Of a stretch of DNA of 64,000 bases, positions 8,231 through 20,039 are shown one piece after another. The notes beneath the pieces were generated by a model. It saw nothing but the letters and a program-made list of their open reading frames with translations, made no database searches and was not told the DNA's origin. The first letter of the stretch is position 1. Each line of letters begins with the position of its first letter. Source of the stretch: Pseudonocardia hierapolitana (lineage in GTDB: Bacteria > Actinomycetota > Actinomycetes > Mycobacteriales > Pseudonocardiaceae); NCBI RefSeq assembly GCF_007994075.1, contig NZ_VIWU01000001.1, positions 3,906,001-3,970,000 of the forward strand, given 5' to 3'. A program made the position numbers and the translations under genes.

Positions 8231-9735
8231 CGGACCGGCTCGGCAGCGGGCTCGTCGCGGGAGATCGCGTCGACCAGCTCGTCGGAAGCGGCGTTGCGCC
8301 ACGGTGCGACGAGCCCGATGACGACGAACGCGATGATCGAGCAGACGACCGGTCCGCCGACCTGGACCGCGGTGGCCTGGTCCGGCGCGAGCTGCGAGAC
8401 GTCGAACCCGTAGCGGGTGAGCGCGAAGACCGCGAGGCCGACGGCCCACGAGGTGATCGCCGCGACCGGTCCGCACCGCTTGAACGCGGGCAGCATGCCC
8501 AGCAGCATCGGGATGGCGATCGGGCCGACCAGCCCGCCGAACCACAGGATGATCAGGCCGAGCACGCCGCCGAAGCTGTCGGCGGTCAGGGCGATCACCA
8601 TGCTCAGGGCGATGAACGTGAACACGCTGATCCGGCCGATGATCAGCTCTGCCCTGGTGTCGAGCGCGCGGCCACGCTTCCAGATCGCGGGGATGATGTC
8701 GCGCGTCACGACCGAGGAGATCGCGTTGGCGTCCGAACCGGTCATCGCCATCGTGTGCGAGAAGAGCCCCGCGAGCACCAGTCCGACGAGCCCGGCGGGC
8801 AGCAGCTGCTCGGTGAGCAGCGCGTAGGACTGGTCCGGCTTCGCCAGGCCCGGCAGCAGCACCGGCGCCGCCCACATCGGGAAGAACATCACCAGCGGCC
8901 AGACCAGGTAGAGCGCGGCGGAGAGCAGCGCAGCGCGCCGGGCCGTGCTGCCGGTGGGGGAGGCGATGAACCGCTGCGCGAGGTTCCAGGTGCCCCCGTT
9001 GTAGGACAGCGTGTTGATCAGCAGGTAGACGAACACGAACAGCGCGGTGTACTGGCCGTTGAACGGCTGGGAGTTGCCCTCGGGCAGCTTGTCCCACAGC
9101 GTCCACAGGGTGGGGATGCCGTCGAGGGCGGCGAGGACCGCGAAGAACATGACGATGCCGGCGACGAGCTGGATGACGAACTGGCCCATGTCGGTGAGCG
9201 CGTCGGCCCAGAGCCCGCCGATCGTCGAGTAGACGAGCGTGACCCCGCCGGTGAGCAGGATGCCGAGGGCGAGCGGTACGTCCGCGAACACGTTCAGCAG
9301 GAGCGCGGTGGCGGTCCACTTGGCGCCGACGTCGAAGACCTTGAGCGCCGTTCCGCTCCAGGCGAGCAGCTGCTGGGTGGGCACGCCGTAGCGGATCCGC
9401 AGGTACTCCAGCGGCGAGATGATCCCCAGCCGCTGTCGGAGCCGCGGCCAGCGGGGGACGAACAGGAACGCGCCGACCACCATCGCGAAGGTGATCCCGA
9501 GCGCCCACCAGACGTAGAGCACGAACCCCTGGGTGTAGGCGATCGCGGCGTAGCCGACGAACACCGCCGAGCTGTAGCCCGACATGTGGTGCGAGATGCC
9601 CGAGAGCCACCACGGCATCCGCCCGCCCGCGGTGAAGAAGTCGCGGGAGTCGTGGATGCGGGCCTTCGCCCACAGCCCGATCACCACCATCACGACGAAG
9701 TAGCCGCCGACGACCAACCAGTCGAGCAGGTCCAT
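8227..9735 (-). CDS. Sodium:solute symporter (SSS family)
   Basis: This 502-residue integral membrane protein has about 13 predicted transmembrane helices. Typical SSS features are WLVVGGYFVVMVVIGLWA at the N-terminus, the FFTAGGRMPWWLSGISHHMSG block near residue 40, and the internal SNA-like stretch MTGSDANAISSVVTRDI. It is probably the sodium-coupled importer for the amino sugar broken down by the downstream genes. The start is ATG at 9735, preceded by GGAGGAGCG. Its leader contains repeat element A, and an 18-bp operator lies further upstream, so LacI-type control is likely. Confidence 0.88.
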   Translation of the reverse strand: MDLLDWLVVGGYFVVMVVIGLWAKARIHDSRDFFTAGGRMPWWLSGISHHMSGYSSAVFVGYAAIAYTQGFVLYVWWALGITFAMVVGAFLFVPRWPRLRQRLGIISPLEYLRIRYGVPTQQLLAWSGTALKVFDVGAKWTATALLLNVFADVPLALGILLTGGVTLVYSTIGGLWADALTDMGQFVIQLVAGIVMFFAVLAALDGIPTLWTLWDKLPEGNSQPFNGQYTALFVFVYLLINTLSYNGGTWNLAQRFIASPTGSTARRAALLSAALYLVWPLVMFFPMWAAPVLLPGLAKPDQSYALLTEQLLPAGLVGLVLAGLFSHTMAMTGSDANAISSVVTRDIIPAIWKRGRALDTRAELIIGRISVFTFIALSMVIALTADSFGGVLGLIILWFGGLVGPIAIPMLLGMLPAFKRCGPVAAITSWAVGLAVFALTRYGFDVSQLAPDQATAVQVGGPVVCSIIAFVVIGLVAPWRNAASDELVDAISRDEPAAEPVR

Positions 9736-9750
9736 CGCTCCTCCATGTCC

Positions 9751-9878
9751 GATTGCCTCCGCCGCGCTCCGGCGGCTCGCGGGCCCTTCAGGCGCCGCCT
9801 TGCTCCTCCGGTGCTCGGGCGCTCGTTCCTCGCGCCCTGCGCGCCTCCCCCGCAAGGCGGCGCCGGCCCGCTCGCTCC
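9751..9878 (-). repeat. 5'-UTR repeat element, copy A, with 13-bp stem and 48-nt loop
   Basis: The left stem GGCGCCGCCTTGC (9791-9803) and right stem GCAAGGCGGCGCC (9852-9864) are perfect complements around a 48-nt loop. Copy B at 35911-36039 has a different but equally complementary stem and a loop differing at only two positions. On the minus strand the element ends in GCCGGAGCGCGGCGGAGGC, 15 bp before the symporter start. It could be a structured leader RNA or a mobile extragenic repeat. Confidence 0.7.
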
Positions 9879-9920
9879 GTCGGGATGCCGTCCCAGGAAC
9901 CCGATGGCGGGGAATGCTCG

Positions 9921-9938
9921 CGTGCAACCGGTTGCACG
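9921..9938. promoter_or_regulatory. LacI-type operator, 18-bp perfect palindrome
   Basis: CGTGCAACCGGTTGCACG is a perfect palindrome with the central CG typical of LacI/GalR operators. It lies between the divergent symporter operon (start 9735) and the LacI-type regulator (start about 9980). The regulator probably binds it to control both itself and the amino-sugar operon. Confidence 0.8.
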
Positions 9939-9979
9939 TCAAGTCCTGGCCCGCACCCGGGCGCCGTAAAGTGCAGCTC

Positions 9980-11011
9980 GTGGCCCGTCTGGACGGGCGC
10001 CGCCAGGCGCCCACGATCAAGGTCGTCGCCGCTGCGGCGGGGGTGTCGACATCGACGGTCTCCCGCGTGTTCTCCCATCCCCACCGCCTGAAGGAGAGCA
10101 CGGTCGCGCACGTCACGGAGGTCGCGGCGCGGCTGGGCTACAAGCCGAGCCACGCCGCGCGGGCGCTGAGCACGGGACGGCTCGGGATGATCGCCGTGGT
10201 GGTGCCCGACATCGCGAACCCGTTCTTCCCGCCTGTGATCCGCGCCGCGCAGGCAAACGCGGCCACCGGTGGCGTCAGCACCGTCGTCGGCGACACCGAC
10301 GAGGACCCGGCGAAGGAGCTCGACCTCCTGGCCGAGCTGGAGCGGCGCACCGACGGCGTGGTGCTGGTGTCCTCCCGGCTGCCGGAGGAGCAGCTTCGTG
10401 AGGTGGCCCGGCGGGGACATCCGCTCGTGCTGGTCAACCGGGACGTGGCAGGGGTGCCGCGGATCCTCGTCGACTCCGCGCCCGGGATCCGCGAGGCCGT
10501 CGACCACCTCGCCGGGCTCGGCCACCGCCACATCGCCTACATCAGCGGGCCGGCGGGGTCGTGGTCGGACGAGCAGCGCCGCGACGCGGTGCGGGAGCGG
10601 TGCACCGCTCGCGGGATCATCGGAACCGTCCTTCGCTCCCACCGCCCGGAGCACGACGAGGGACGCGCCGCGGCCGCGGAGGTGCTCGCCACGGGCGCCA
10701 CCGCCGCCATCGCCTTCGACGACGGGCTCGCTCAGGGCGCGCTCGCCGGGATGGCCGAGCACCGGATCGCCGTTCCGGCCGAGGTGTCGATCATCGGCTG
10801 CGACGACATCCTCGCTGCGACGACCTACCCCCCGCTCACCACCGTGCACGGCCGCGGCGGCGAGGCGGGCCGGCTCGCCGTCGAGCTGCTGATGGAGCTG
10901 GTCGAGAACCCGGAGGGCGAGCGGGACCGGCGCGTGCTGCTGCCGTCACACCTCGTCACGCGTTCCAGTACGGGCCCCGCTCCCGCCGCACCACCCGCAC
11001 CACGTCGGTGA
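9980..11011 (+). CDS. LacI/GalR-family transcriptional regulator of the amino-sugar operon
   Basis: The 343-residue regulator has an N-terminal helix-turn-helix, TIKVVAAAAGVSTSTVSRVF, then the hinge region GYKPSHAARALSTGR. A periplasmic-binding-protein-like sensor domain follows (VVVPDIANPFFPPVIRAAQ to DDILAATTYPPLTTVHG). It is divergent from the symporter operon and faces a perfect operator at 9921-9938. The GTG at 9980 is preferred; a GTG at 9971 is in frame. Its 3' end overlaps the convergent methyltransferase gene by 56 bp. The inducer is probably an amino sugar or its phosphate, inferred from context. Confidence 0.9.
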   Translation: MARLDGRRQAPTIKVVAAAAGVSTSTVSRVFSHPHRLKESTVAHVTEVAARLGYKPSHAARALSTGRLGMIAVVVPDIANPFFPPVIRAAQANAATGGVSTVVGDTDEDPAKELDLLAELERRTDGVVLVSSRLPEEQLREVARRGHPLVLVNRDVAGVPRILVDSAPGIREAVDHLAGLGHRHIAYISGPAGSWSDEQRRDAVRERCTARGIIGTVLRSHRPEHDEGRAAAAEVLATGATAAIAFDDGLAQGALAGMAEHRIAVPAEVSIIGCDDILAATTYPPLTTVHGRGGEAGRLAVELLMELVENPEGERDRRVLLPSHLVTRSSTGPAPAAPPAPRR

Positions 11012-11723
11012 CGAGCGGGTGGTCGAATTCCCCCGGCGCGGTCTCGGGGCGAGTCGCGAGGTAGGCCCGGATGCGGTCGAACGTGGCCTCCCGGACGGCC
11101 GGCTCGGCGGTGAGGGCCCACGAGTGGGTGCGGAGAGAGGCGATCAGCCCGTCGACGGTGGTCGGGATCGGGTTGGTGAACTGTGCGAACCCGTCCGGCG
11201 TGAACGCCGGGTGGGCCGGCAGCGACGGTTCGTCGTCCGGCGCCCGGACCACCGTGGAGTTCCAGCACCCGGCCTCGTACATGCCGCGCACCCAGTCGAC
11301 GTGCGCGTCGTCGCCGTTCCACAGCACGGCGAGCACCCCGCCCGGCCGCAGCACCCGGGCCACCTCCGCGAAGGCGCGGTCGGCGTCGAACCAGTGCCAC
11401 GCCTGCCCGACGAGCACCGCGTCGAAGGACGCGTCCGGCAGCGGGATCGCCTCGGCGCTGCCTTCGAGCGCGTCCACGCCGGGGAAGCGGGCCCGCAGCT
11501 GGGCGAGCATCGCGGGATCGGGCTCGACGGCGGTGACCGTGCCCCGTGTGATCAGCCCCTCGGTGAGCTTCCCGGTGCCGGCGGCGAGGTCCAGCAGCCG
11601 CAACGCGCCCCCGGCGACGGGCGCCAGCGCCCAGTCGACGGCCGCGGCCGGGTAGCCGGGTCGATGTTGTGCATAAGCTGCAGCCGCCGCGCCGAACGAG
11701 CGGGCCCGCGAGGAGGAGGTCAC
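10956..11723 (-). CDS. Class I SAM-dependent methyltransferase
   Basis: The 255-residue protein has the Methyltransf_11 pattern: motif [16 protein letters not shown] (residues 42-56), motif [15 protein letters not shown], and [26 protein letters not shown] with [12 protein letters not shown]. It resembles small-molecule methyltransferases of the UbiE/BioC type. The substrate is unknown. It is convergent with the LacI gene (56-bp overlap) and divergent from lysS. Confidence 0.85.
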   Translation of the reverse strand: MTSSSRARSFGAAAAAYAQHRPGYPAAAVDWALAPVAGGALRLLDLAAGTGKLTEGLITRGTVTAVEPDPAMLAQLRARFPGVDALEGSAEAIPLPDASFDAVLVGQAWHWFDADRAFAEVARVLRPGGVLAVLWNGDDAHVDWVRGMYEAGCWNSTVVRAPDDEPSLPAHPAFTPDGFAQFTNPIPTTVDGLIASLRTHSWALTAEPAVREATFDRIRAYLATRPETAPGEFDHPLVTDVVRVVRRERGPYWNA

Positions 11724-11797
11724 GTCCGTCGACCGTACGGGCCGCCAACGGGCGGGCGAGCGAATTCCGCTCGATACGCCTCACTACCCTTGACACC

Positions 11798-13300
11798 GTG
11801 AGCAACGAGCCCCCCACCAGCCCTGACGACGACCTGCCCGAGCAGATGCGGGTCCGCCGGGCCAAGCGGGCGGCGCTGCTCGAGCAGAACCGCGACCCGT
11901 ACCCGGTGGCCGTCGAGCGCACCCACACCCTCCGCGAGGTACGTGCCGCCCACCCCGACCTCCCGCCGGACACGGCCACCGGCGACATCGTCGCCGTCAC
12001 CGGGCGGGTGATGTTCCTGCGCAACACCGGCAAGCTGTGCTTCGCCACCCTGCGCGAGGGTGACGGCACCGAGCTGCAGGCGATGCTGTCCCTCGCGCTG
12101 GTCGGCGAGGAGGAGCTCGCGCGCTGGAAGGCGCAGGTCGACCTCGGCGACCACGTCCAGGTGCACGGCGAGGTGATCACCTCGCGGCGCGGCGAGCTGT
12201 CGGTGATGGCCGACAGCTGGCAGCTGGCCGCCAAGGCCCTGCGACCCCTTCCGGTGGCGCACCGCGAGCTCTCGGAGGAGACGCGCGTGCGGCAGCGCTA
12301 CGTCGACCTCATCGTGCGGCCGCAGGCCAGGGAGACGGTGCTGCGGCGGGCCACGGTCGTGCAGACCCTGCGGTCCGTGCTGCACGAAAGGTCGTTCGTC
12401 GAGGTCGAGACGCCGATGCTGCAGCTGCAGCACGGCGGGGCCACCGCGCGCCCGTTCGTCACGCACTCCAACGCCCTGGCCACGGATCTGTACCTGCGGA
12501 TCGCTCCGGAACTGTTCCTCAAGCGATGCGTGGTCGGCGGCATCGAGCGCGTCTTCGAGATCAATCGGAACTTCCGGAACGAGGGCATCGACTCGTCGCA
12601 CTCGCCGGAGTTCGCGATGCTCGAGGCCTACCAGGCCTACGCCACGTACGACGACATGGCCGAGCTCACCCGTGAGTTGGTGCTCGCCTCGGCTCGCGCC
12701 GTGTTCGGCTCGACCGTTGTGCGCCACGCCGACGGCACGGAACACGACCTGGGCGGCGAGTGGCGATCGATCACACTGCATGAGGCTGTCTCGGAAGCCG
12801 TCGGACAGCAGGTGACGCCGGACACCTCCGTGGAGGAGCTGCACAAGCTCGCGATCGCTCATGATGTGGAAGTCGACGCTTCGCACACCGCGGGCCAGAT
12901 CGTACTCGAACTGTTCGAGAAGCTCGTCGAGCACACGCTGAAGGACCCGACGTTCGTCCGTGACTACCCGATCGAGGTGCGGCCGCTGACCAGGCGGCAC
13001 CGCGCTGATCCGCGGCTCGCCGAAGCATGGGATCTCGTTGCCTTCGGTACGGAGTTGGCCACGGCCTACTCGGAACTGGTCGACCCGGTCGACCAGCGCG
13101 AACGGCTCACTGCGCAGTCGTTGCAGGCAGCGGCGGGCGATCCAGAGGCGATGCAGCTGGACGAGGACTTCCTGCGCGCCATGGAGTACGGATTGCCGCC
13201 CACCGGAGGCATGGGAATGGGCATCGACCGGCTGCTCATGACGCTCACCGGGCTCGGAATCCGCGAAACCATTCTGTACCCGCTCGTGCGTTCTGAGTAA
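11798..13300 (+). CDS. lysS: Lysyl-tRNA synthetase (class II)
   Basis: LysS charges tRNA-Lys. The 500-residue protein has the N-terminal OB-fold anticodon-binding domain ([21 protein letters not shown]) and the class II core, with motif 2 [20 protein letters not shown] and motif 3 [11 protein letters not shown] at the C-terminus. The GTG at 11798 is chosen, because upstream codons in the frame read as arginine-rich non-family sequence. Its position before lsr2 and clpC is conserved with M. tuberculosis. Confidence 0.97.
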   Translation: MSNEPPTSPDDDLPEQMRVRRAKRAALLEQNRDPYPVAVERTHTLREVRAAHPDLPPDTATGDIVAVTGRVMFLRNTGKLCFATLREGDGTELQAMLSLALVGEEELARWKAQVDLGDHVQVHGEVITSRRGELSVMADSWQLAAKALRPLPVAHRELSEETRVRQRYVDLIVRPQARETVLRRATVVQTLRSVLHERSFVEVETPMLQLQHGGATARPFVTHSNALATDLYLRIAPELFLKRCVVGGIERVFEINRNFRNEGIDSSHSPEFAMLEAYQAYATYDDMAELTRELVLASARAVFGSTVVRHADGTEHDLGGEWRSITLHEAVSEAVGQQVTPDTSVEELHKLAIAHDVEVDASHTAGQIVLELFEKLVEHTLKDPTFVRDYPIEVRPLTRRHRADPRLAEAWDLVAFGTELATAYSELVDPVDQRERLTAQSLQAAAGDPEAMQLDEDFLRAMEYGLPPTGGMGMGIDRLLMTLTGLGIRETILYPLVRSE

Positions 13301-13413
13301 CTGTGACGCGACACCGGACAGGGTGACTCGACGAACCGCCGGATCGGGTTTATGGTTCCGATCGCGGCATTGCCGCGGTCAGAAGCAGGCGCGAAGTGTG
13401 GAGGGTTGCGGCG

Positions 13414-13758
13414 ATGGCGCAGATCCGTGAGGTCCGACTGATCGACGACCTGGACGGAGAGGCGGCCGACGAGACGATCGAGTTCGGTATCGACGGCAAG
13501 AACTACGAGATCGACCTGTCGAAGGCGAATGCGGGCAAGCTGCGCGACGCGCTGGCGTCGTACGTCGCGGCGGCCCGTCGATCGGGTGGTCGGCGTAGCC
13601 GCTCCGGAGGTGCCGGCACGGGTCCGGCCCGGCGGCCGTCCATCGACCGGGAACAGAATCAGGCAATCCGGGAATGGGCTCGCAAGCGGGGCATGAAGGT
13701 CTCCGACCGCGGGCGTATCCCGGCCGAGGTGCTCGAGGCATATCACAAGGAGAACTGA
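13414..13758 (+). CDS. lsr2: Nucleoid-associated protein Lsr2
   Basis: Lsr2 is the actinobacterial H-NS analogue that silences AT-rich DNA. The 114-residue protein has the N-terminal dimerisation strand region [15 protein letters not shown] and [17 protein letters not shown] basic linker ([12 protein letters not shown]) follows. The C-terminal DNA-binding domain includes [19 protein letters not shown], where RGR is the minor-groove AT-hook-like motif. The ATG at 13414 matches the family start. A possible -10 (TATGGT, about 13351) lies upstream. Confidence 0.97.
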   Translation: MAQIREVRLIDDLDGEAADETIEFGIDGKNYEIDLSKANAGKLRDALASYVAAARRSGGRRSRSGGAGTGPARRPSIDREQNQAIREWARKRGMKVSDRGRIPAEVLEAYHKEN

Positions 13759-13785
13759 GCCCGCCCGCCCGCCTCGCAGCGATTG

Positions 13786-13804
13786 TGTGGTTAGGCTGAC
13801 CTCA
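13786..13804. promoter_or_regulatory. Iron box (IdeR/DmdR-type operator)
   Basis: TGTGGTTAGGCTGACCTCA agrees at 15 of 19 positions with the IdeR/DmdR consensus TTAGGTTAGGCTAACCTAA. It lies 22 bp before the GTG of the siderophore-interacting protein. Iron-replete repression of that gene is the expected consequence. Confidence 0.7.
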
Positions 13805-13826
13805 GGAACCGACCCGAGGAGGCCAG

Positions 13827-14630
13827 GTGGCGCGCAGGACGACCACTCTCGAGGTGCGCCGCACCGAACGGCTCACACCGCACATGATCCGCGTCGTCGC
13901 GGGAGGGGAAGAGCTCGCGGCGTTTCCCGACACCCCCCACACGGACCGCTACGTCAAGATCCTCTTTCCGCGCCCGGGCGTCCGGTATCCCGAGCCGTTC
14001 GACATGGACGCGATCCGGTCCGAACTCCCCCGCGACCAGTGGCCGGCGATGCGTACGTACACGGTGCGGGCGCTCGACCACGCCGCGGGCGAGCTGACGA
14101 TCGACTTCGTCCACCACGGCGACGTCGGGCTCGCCGGGCCGTGGGCCGCGGCGGCCCGCCCGGGCGACGTGCTGAGGCTGGCCGGACCCGGCGGTGCCTA
14201 CGCTCCCGACCCGGACGCCGACTGGCATCTCATGGTCGGCGACGAGAGCGCGCTGCCCGCGATCGCGGCCGCGTGCGAGCGCGTGCCGGCGGGCGTGCGG
14301 GTGGTGGCCATGCTCGAGGTCGCCGACGCCGCCGAGGAGCAGGAGCTCGGCTGTACCGGCGTGCTGCACACCACCTGGTTGCACCGCAGGCCGGGCGCAC
14401 CGGAGCAGCTGCTCGACGCCGTCCGGTCGCTCGAGTTCCCGCCCGGGCGGGTCCACGCATTCGTGCACGGCGAGGCGGGCATCGTGCGTGGGGTGCGGCG
14501 GCATCTCGTCGACGAGCGTGCGGTGCCGCGGGAGCTGCTCTCCGTGTCCGGCTACTGGCGTCGCGGCGTGGACGAGGACGGCTGGCAGGCGGAGAAGGCG
14601 GCGGATCGTGCGGCGGCAGGCGGTCGCTGA
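13827..14630 (+). CDS. Siderophore-interacting protein (FAD-dependent ferric-siderophore reductase)
   Basis: The 267-residue protein has the SIP-family FAD-binding barrel (residues about 1-120; MRTYTVRALD matches the RxYT flavin motif) and a C-terminal NAD(P)H-binding half ending in SGYWRRGVDEDGWQAEK, a family signature. Such enzymes release iron from imported ferric siderophores in the cytoplasm. The start is GTG at 13827 with GAGGAGG upstream. An iron box 22 bp before the start implies repression by an IdeR-like regulator when iron is sufficient. Confidence 0.93.
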   Translation: MARRTTTLEVRRTERLTPHMIRVVAGGEELAAFPDTPHTDRYVKILFPRPGVRYPEPFDMDAIRSELPRDQWPAMRTYTVRALDHAAGELTIDFVHHGDVGLAGPWAAAARPGDVLRLAGPGGAYAPDPDADWHLMVGDESALPAIAAACERVPAGVRVVAMLEVADAAEEQELGCTGVLHTTWLHRRPGAPEQLLDAVRSLEFPPGRVHAFVHGEAGIVRGVRRHLVDERAVPRELLSVSGYWRRGVDEDGWQAEKAADRAAAGGR

Positions 14631-14887
14631 GCGTCTCGAAACGACCATGGCCCGGCCGGGACTCCGGCGCGGTGATTCGCCGGGCGGTCAGGTACCCCTG
14701 AACGGGCCATCGAACCGCCGCTGACCAGGGGGTCCTCCCCGAGGTGGAATTCGGCCAGGCGTGAACGCGTTGTCACGGGTACGTGCGAGAGGCGCGATCC
14801 CCCGCCCCGGGCCGATACAGTGGAAGCCACGGGGTGTACACGGTGCGCTAGTGCGCCGGTGCATGGCGCAGCAGGCTAGGAGCGTAA

Positions 14888-17431
<2,544 letters not shown>

Positions 17432-17451
17432 TCGCATAGCAAGACGAGCGG

Positions 17452-17485
17452 ACGGCCCGCCCGGACCCAGGTCCGGGCGGGCCGT
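17452..17485 (+). terminator. Rho-independent-like terminator after clpC
   Basis: ACGGCCCGCCCGGA (17452-17465) and TCCGGGCGGGCCGT (17472-17485) form a perfect 14-bp stem with a 6-nt loop, 20 bp after the clpC stop. A U-tract is nearly absent, as is usual for actinobacterial terminators. Confidence 0.8.
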
Positions 17486-17675
17486 TCTGCTGTCCGCGGA
17501 TCTGGGCGAGCCGGCGGAGCTGGGCGCGCAAACGTCGCCGTGGTCATCGTCTGCCGGCCGGAACACCGGCCGGTGGGTGGTGCCGGTCGTGCCGGGGGGC
17601 GGCACCCGTGCACCGCGCAACGTGCGAATCCTCGCGGCCCTCGTCGCGCCGATGCCCCCGGGATAGATTCGCAGC

Positions 17676-18674
17676 GTGAGCTCGGTGCGTGTCGTCCCGG
17701 AGACCGAGCTCATGTCAGGCGAGCTGCTCTCCGCCGACGACGCGTGGCACACCGTGCGCCACTACGGCCCGCGGCACCTGCTCGTCGCCTCGTTCGTCCG
17801 ATTCCGGTACGGCGACGGGTTCAGCCATGCGCGGGCGTTCGCCCTGCAGCTCGCCCTCGCCGCGGTGCCGCTGGTGATCGCGGGCGCCGGGCTGGCAACG
17901 GCGCTCGGGGCCGAGTCGTTCGCCGAGGTGGTGGCCCGCACGGTGATGGCGATCTCGCCGGGCAGCAGCGACTCACTGCTGGCCGAGGTGCTCGAGGGCA
18001 CCGACGAGGGCAGCGAGCGCGGGGAGGTAGTGGTGGTGCTGGGGCTCGCCACCGCGTTCGCGGCGGCGACATCGGCGTTCGCGCAGCTGGAGCGGGGCGC
18101 CAACCGGATCTACGGCACCAAGCGCGACCGGAAGGTGCTGCGCAAGTACGGCCGGGCCGCGCTGCTCACGGCCACCGCGGGCGTCGCGATGGCGGTGGGC
18201 CTGCTGCTGATCGTGGCCGGCGAGCCGTTCGGTGAGGCGATGGAGGCCGTCTACCGGTGGGGTGACGGCGTTGAGGAGGTCTGGGACGCGCTGCGCTGGC
18301 CGCTGGGGCTGGCGGCGCTCGTCGTGGCAGTCACGCTGCTGTTCCGGTACGCCCCGCGGCGCAGCCAGCCGGGTCTCAGCTGGCTCGCTGTCGGGGCTGC
18401 CGTCACCGTGCTCGCGTGGCTCGCGGGCTCCGGACTGCTGGCCCTGTACGTCGTGGTGGCGGCTGGCTTCGACGACACCTACGGCCCGCTGACCGCGATC
18501 ATGGCGCTGCTGCTGTGGGCGAACGTCACGGGAATCGCCCTGCTCGCCGGCATCGCCCTGGCTGCGCAGCTGGAGGCGGTGCGGGCGGGCCGACTCGACC
18601 CGCTCCTCGCCGACAGCGACGATGACGGCATTCCGGACGAGCTCGACGAGCACCCCGACTCACCGGCCCGCTGA
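17676..18674 (+). CDS. YihY/BrkB-family inner membrane protein
   Basis: The 332-residue protein has about six transmembrane helices (for example ALQLALAAVPLVIAGAGLATAL and a long hydrophobic stretch near residues 255-300) and the YihY/virulence factor BrkB pattern. The C-terminal tail, DSDDDGIPDELDEHP, is acidic and resembles a calcium-binding thrombospondin-3-like repeat. Function in this family is poorly defined; proposed roles are transport or envelope maintenance. The GTG at 17676 follows a TAGATT -10-like hexamer by about 10 bp, consistent with a leaderless transcript. Confidence 0.82.
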   Translation: MSSVRVVPETELMSGELLSADDAWHTVRHYGPRHLLVASFVRFRYGDGFSHARAFALQLALAAVPLVIAGAGLATALGAESFAEVVARTVMAISPGSSDSLLAEVLEGTDEGSERGEVVVVLGLATAFAAATSAFAQLERGANRIYGTKRDRKVLRKYGRAALLTATAGVAMAVGLLLIVAGEPFGEAMEAVYRWGDGVEEVWDALRWPLGLAALVVAVTLLFRYAPRRSQPGLSWLAVGAAVTVLAWLAGSGLLALYVVVAAGFDDTYGPLTAIMALLLWANVTGIALLAGIALAAQLEAVRAGRLDPLLADSDDDGIPDELDEHPDSPAR

Positions 18675-18680
18675 CCGCTG

Positions 18681-18748
18681 AGCCGCGGGAAAGCCCAGGA
18701 GCAGCCGCCGAACATCGCTGTGACCATTCCGTGGTCGCTCCCGCGGCT
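18681..18748. terminator. Inverted repeat between convergent genes
   Basis: AGCCGCGGGA (18681-18690) and TCCCGCGGCT (18739-18748) are perfect 10-bp arms separated by 48 bp. They lie between the YihY gene end (18674) and the sigma factor gene end (18786). A bidirectional termination role is possible but weakly supported because the loop is long. Confidence 0.35.
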
Positions 18749-18785
18749 GCGGTGCCGTGCGATTGGACGACCGGATCGAGGACGT

Positions 18786-20039
18786 TCAGGTGTGACAGGC
18801 CGCTGCCCGTTCCAGCAACGCGGCCCGTTGCCGCGTGTTGGCGGTGAGCAGCGCTGCTCGCTCGAACTCGGCAGCGGCCTCAGCATGGCGGCCCAGCTTC
18901 TCCAGCAGGTCCCCGCGGACGGTGGGCAGCAGGTAGTAACCGTCGAGCGCGGGGTCCTCCCGGAGGGTCTCCACGACCTCGAGCGCCGCCCGCGGGCCGA
19001 ACGCCATCCCGATGGCCACGGCCCGGTTGAGCTCCACCACCGGCGAGGGCATGAGCTGGGCCAGCCCGTCGTAGAGCGCGACGATCCGCTCCCAGTCGGT
19101 GTCCTCGGCCGCCCGGGCCCGGGAATGACAGGCCGCGATGCCGGCCTGCAACGTGTAGGGGCCGATCGGGCCGCCGGTCGCGTAGGCACGCTCCAGCGCG
19201 GCGAGCCCGCGTCCGACGAGGAGCCAGTCCCAGCGCGAGCGGTCCTGGTCGAGCAGCAGCACCTGGCCGCCCGACGGCGAGATCCGGGCCCGGGTGCGCG
19301 ATGCCTGCAGTTCCATCAGCGCGACGAGGCCGTGGACCTCGGCCTCGCGAGGAAGCAGTTCGGCGAGGATGCGCCCGAGCCGCAAAGCCTCCTCCATCAG
19401 TTCGGGCCGGATCACGGTGTCGCCGGAAGTGGCGGAGTAGCCCTCGTTGAAGATCAGGTAGATGACCTCGAGCACCGAGGCGACGCGCTCCCGCAGCTCA
19501 CCTCGCGCGGGGATCTCGAACGGCACCCGGGCCGCGGACAGCGTCCGCTTCGCCCGGACGATGCGCTGGGCCACGGTGGACTCCGACACCAGGTATGCCC
19601 GCGCGATCTCCCTGGTCGTCAACCCGCACAGGAGCCGGAGCGTGAGCGCCACCCGCGCCTCTGTGGAGATGACGGGGTGGCACGCGATGAAGACGAGCCG
19701 CAGGAGATCGTCGTCGAACGGGTCGTCCGCGTCGGGCTCCGCGGTCTTCTGCGGATGGATCTCCGCCTCCCGGCCGAGTTCCTCGATCTTGCGTTGGTGG
19801 ACGTCCGCTCGGCGCAGCCGGTCGATGCCGCGGTGCTTGGCCGTGGCCATGAGCCAGGCGCCCGGGTTCTTCGGGACGCCCGACTCGGGCCAGTCCTCCA
19901 GGGCGGCGACGAGCGCCTCCTGGGCGAGGTCCTCGGCGAGGCCGACGTCCCGCACCAGGCGGGCGGCGCCCGCGATCAGGCGTGCGGACTCGATCCGCCA
20001 CACGGCCTCGATGGTGCGCCGGACGTCGGCCTCCGCCAT
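18786..20039 (-). CDS. ECF42-type RNA polymerase sigma factor
   Basis: The 417-residue protein is far longer than a classical ECF sigma factor. Sigma-2 lies at residues 10-80 (LAEDLAQEALVAALEDWPESGVPKNPGAWLMATAKHRGIDRLRR) and sigma-4 at about 115-170 (LTTREIARAYLVSESTVAQRIVRAKRTL). The roughly 230-residue C-terminal extension (DUF6596/TPR-like) includes YLIFNEGYSAT and ends with tandem helices. This architecture and the adjacent YciI/DGPF gene define group ECF42, where the C-terminal extension is required for activity and no classical anti-sigma factor is used. The gene overlaps the YciI stop by one base (TGATG). Confidence 0.93.
   Translation of the reverse strand: MAEADVRRTIEAVWRIESARLIAGAARLVRDVGLAEDLAQEALVAALEDWPESGVPKNPGAWLMATAKHRGIDRLRRADVHQRKIEELGREAEIHPQKTAEPDADDPFDDDLLRLVFIACHPVISTEARVALTLRLLCGLTTREIARAYLVSESTVAQRIVRAKRTLSAARVPFEIPARGELRERVASVLEVIYLIFNEGYSATSGDTVIRPELMEEALRLGRILAELLPREAEVHGLVALMELQASRTRARISPSGGQVLLLDQDRSRWDWLLVGRGLAALERAYATGGPIGPYTLQAGIAACHSRARAAEDTDWERIVALYDGLAQLMPSPVVELNRAVAIGMAFGPRAALEVVETLREDPALDGYYLLPTVRGDLLEKLGRHAEAAAEFERAALLTANTRQRAALLERAAACHT

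Noticed and set aside
7079..9673. Single 864-codon gene covering epimerase and symporter
   Set aside because: The upstream two thirds are out of frame with the symporter and not protein-like. The epimerase starts at GTG 8230, overlapping the symporter stop.
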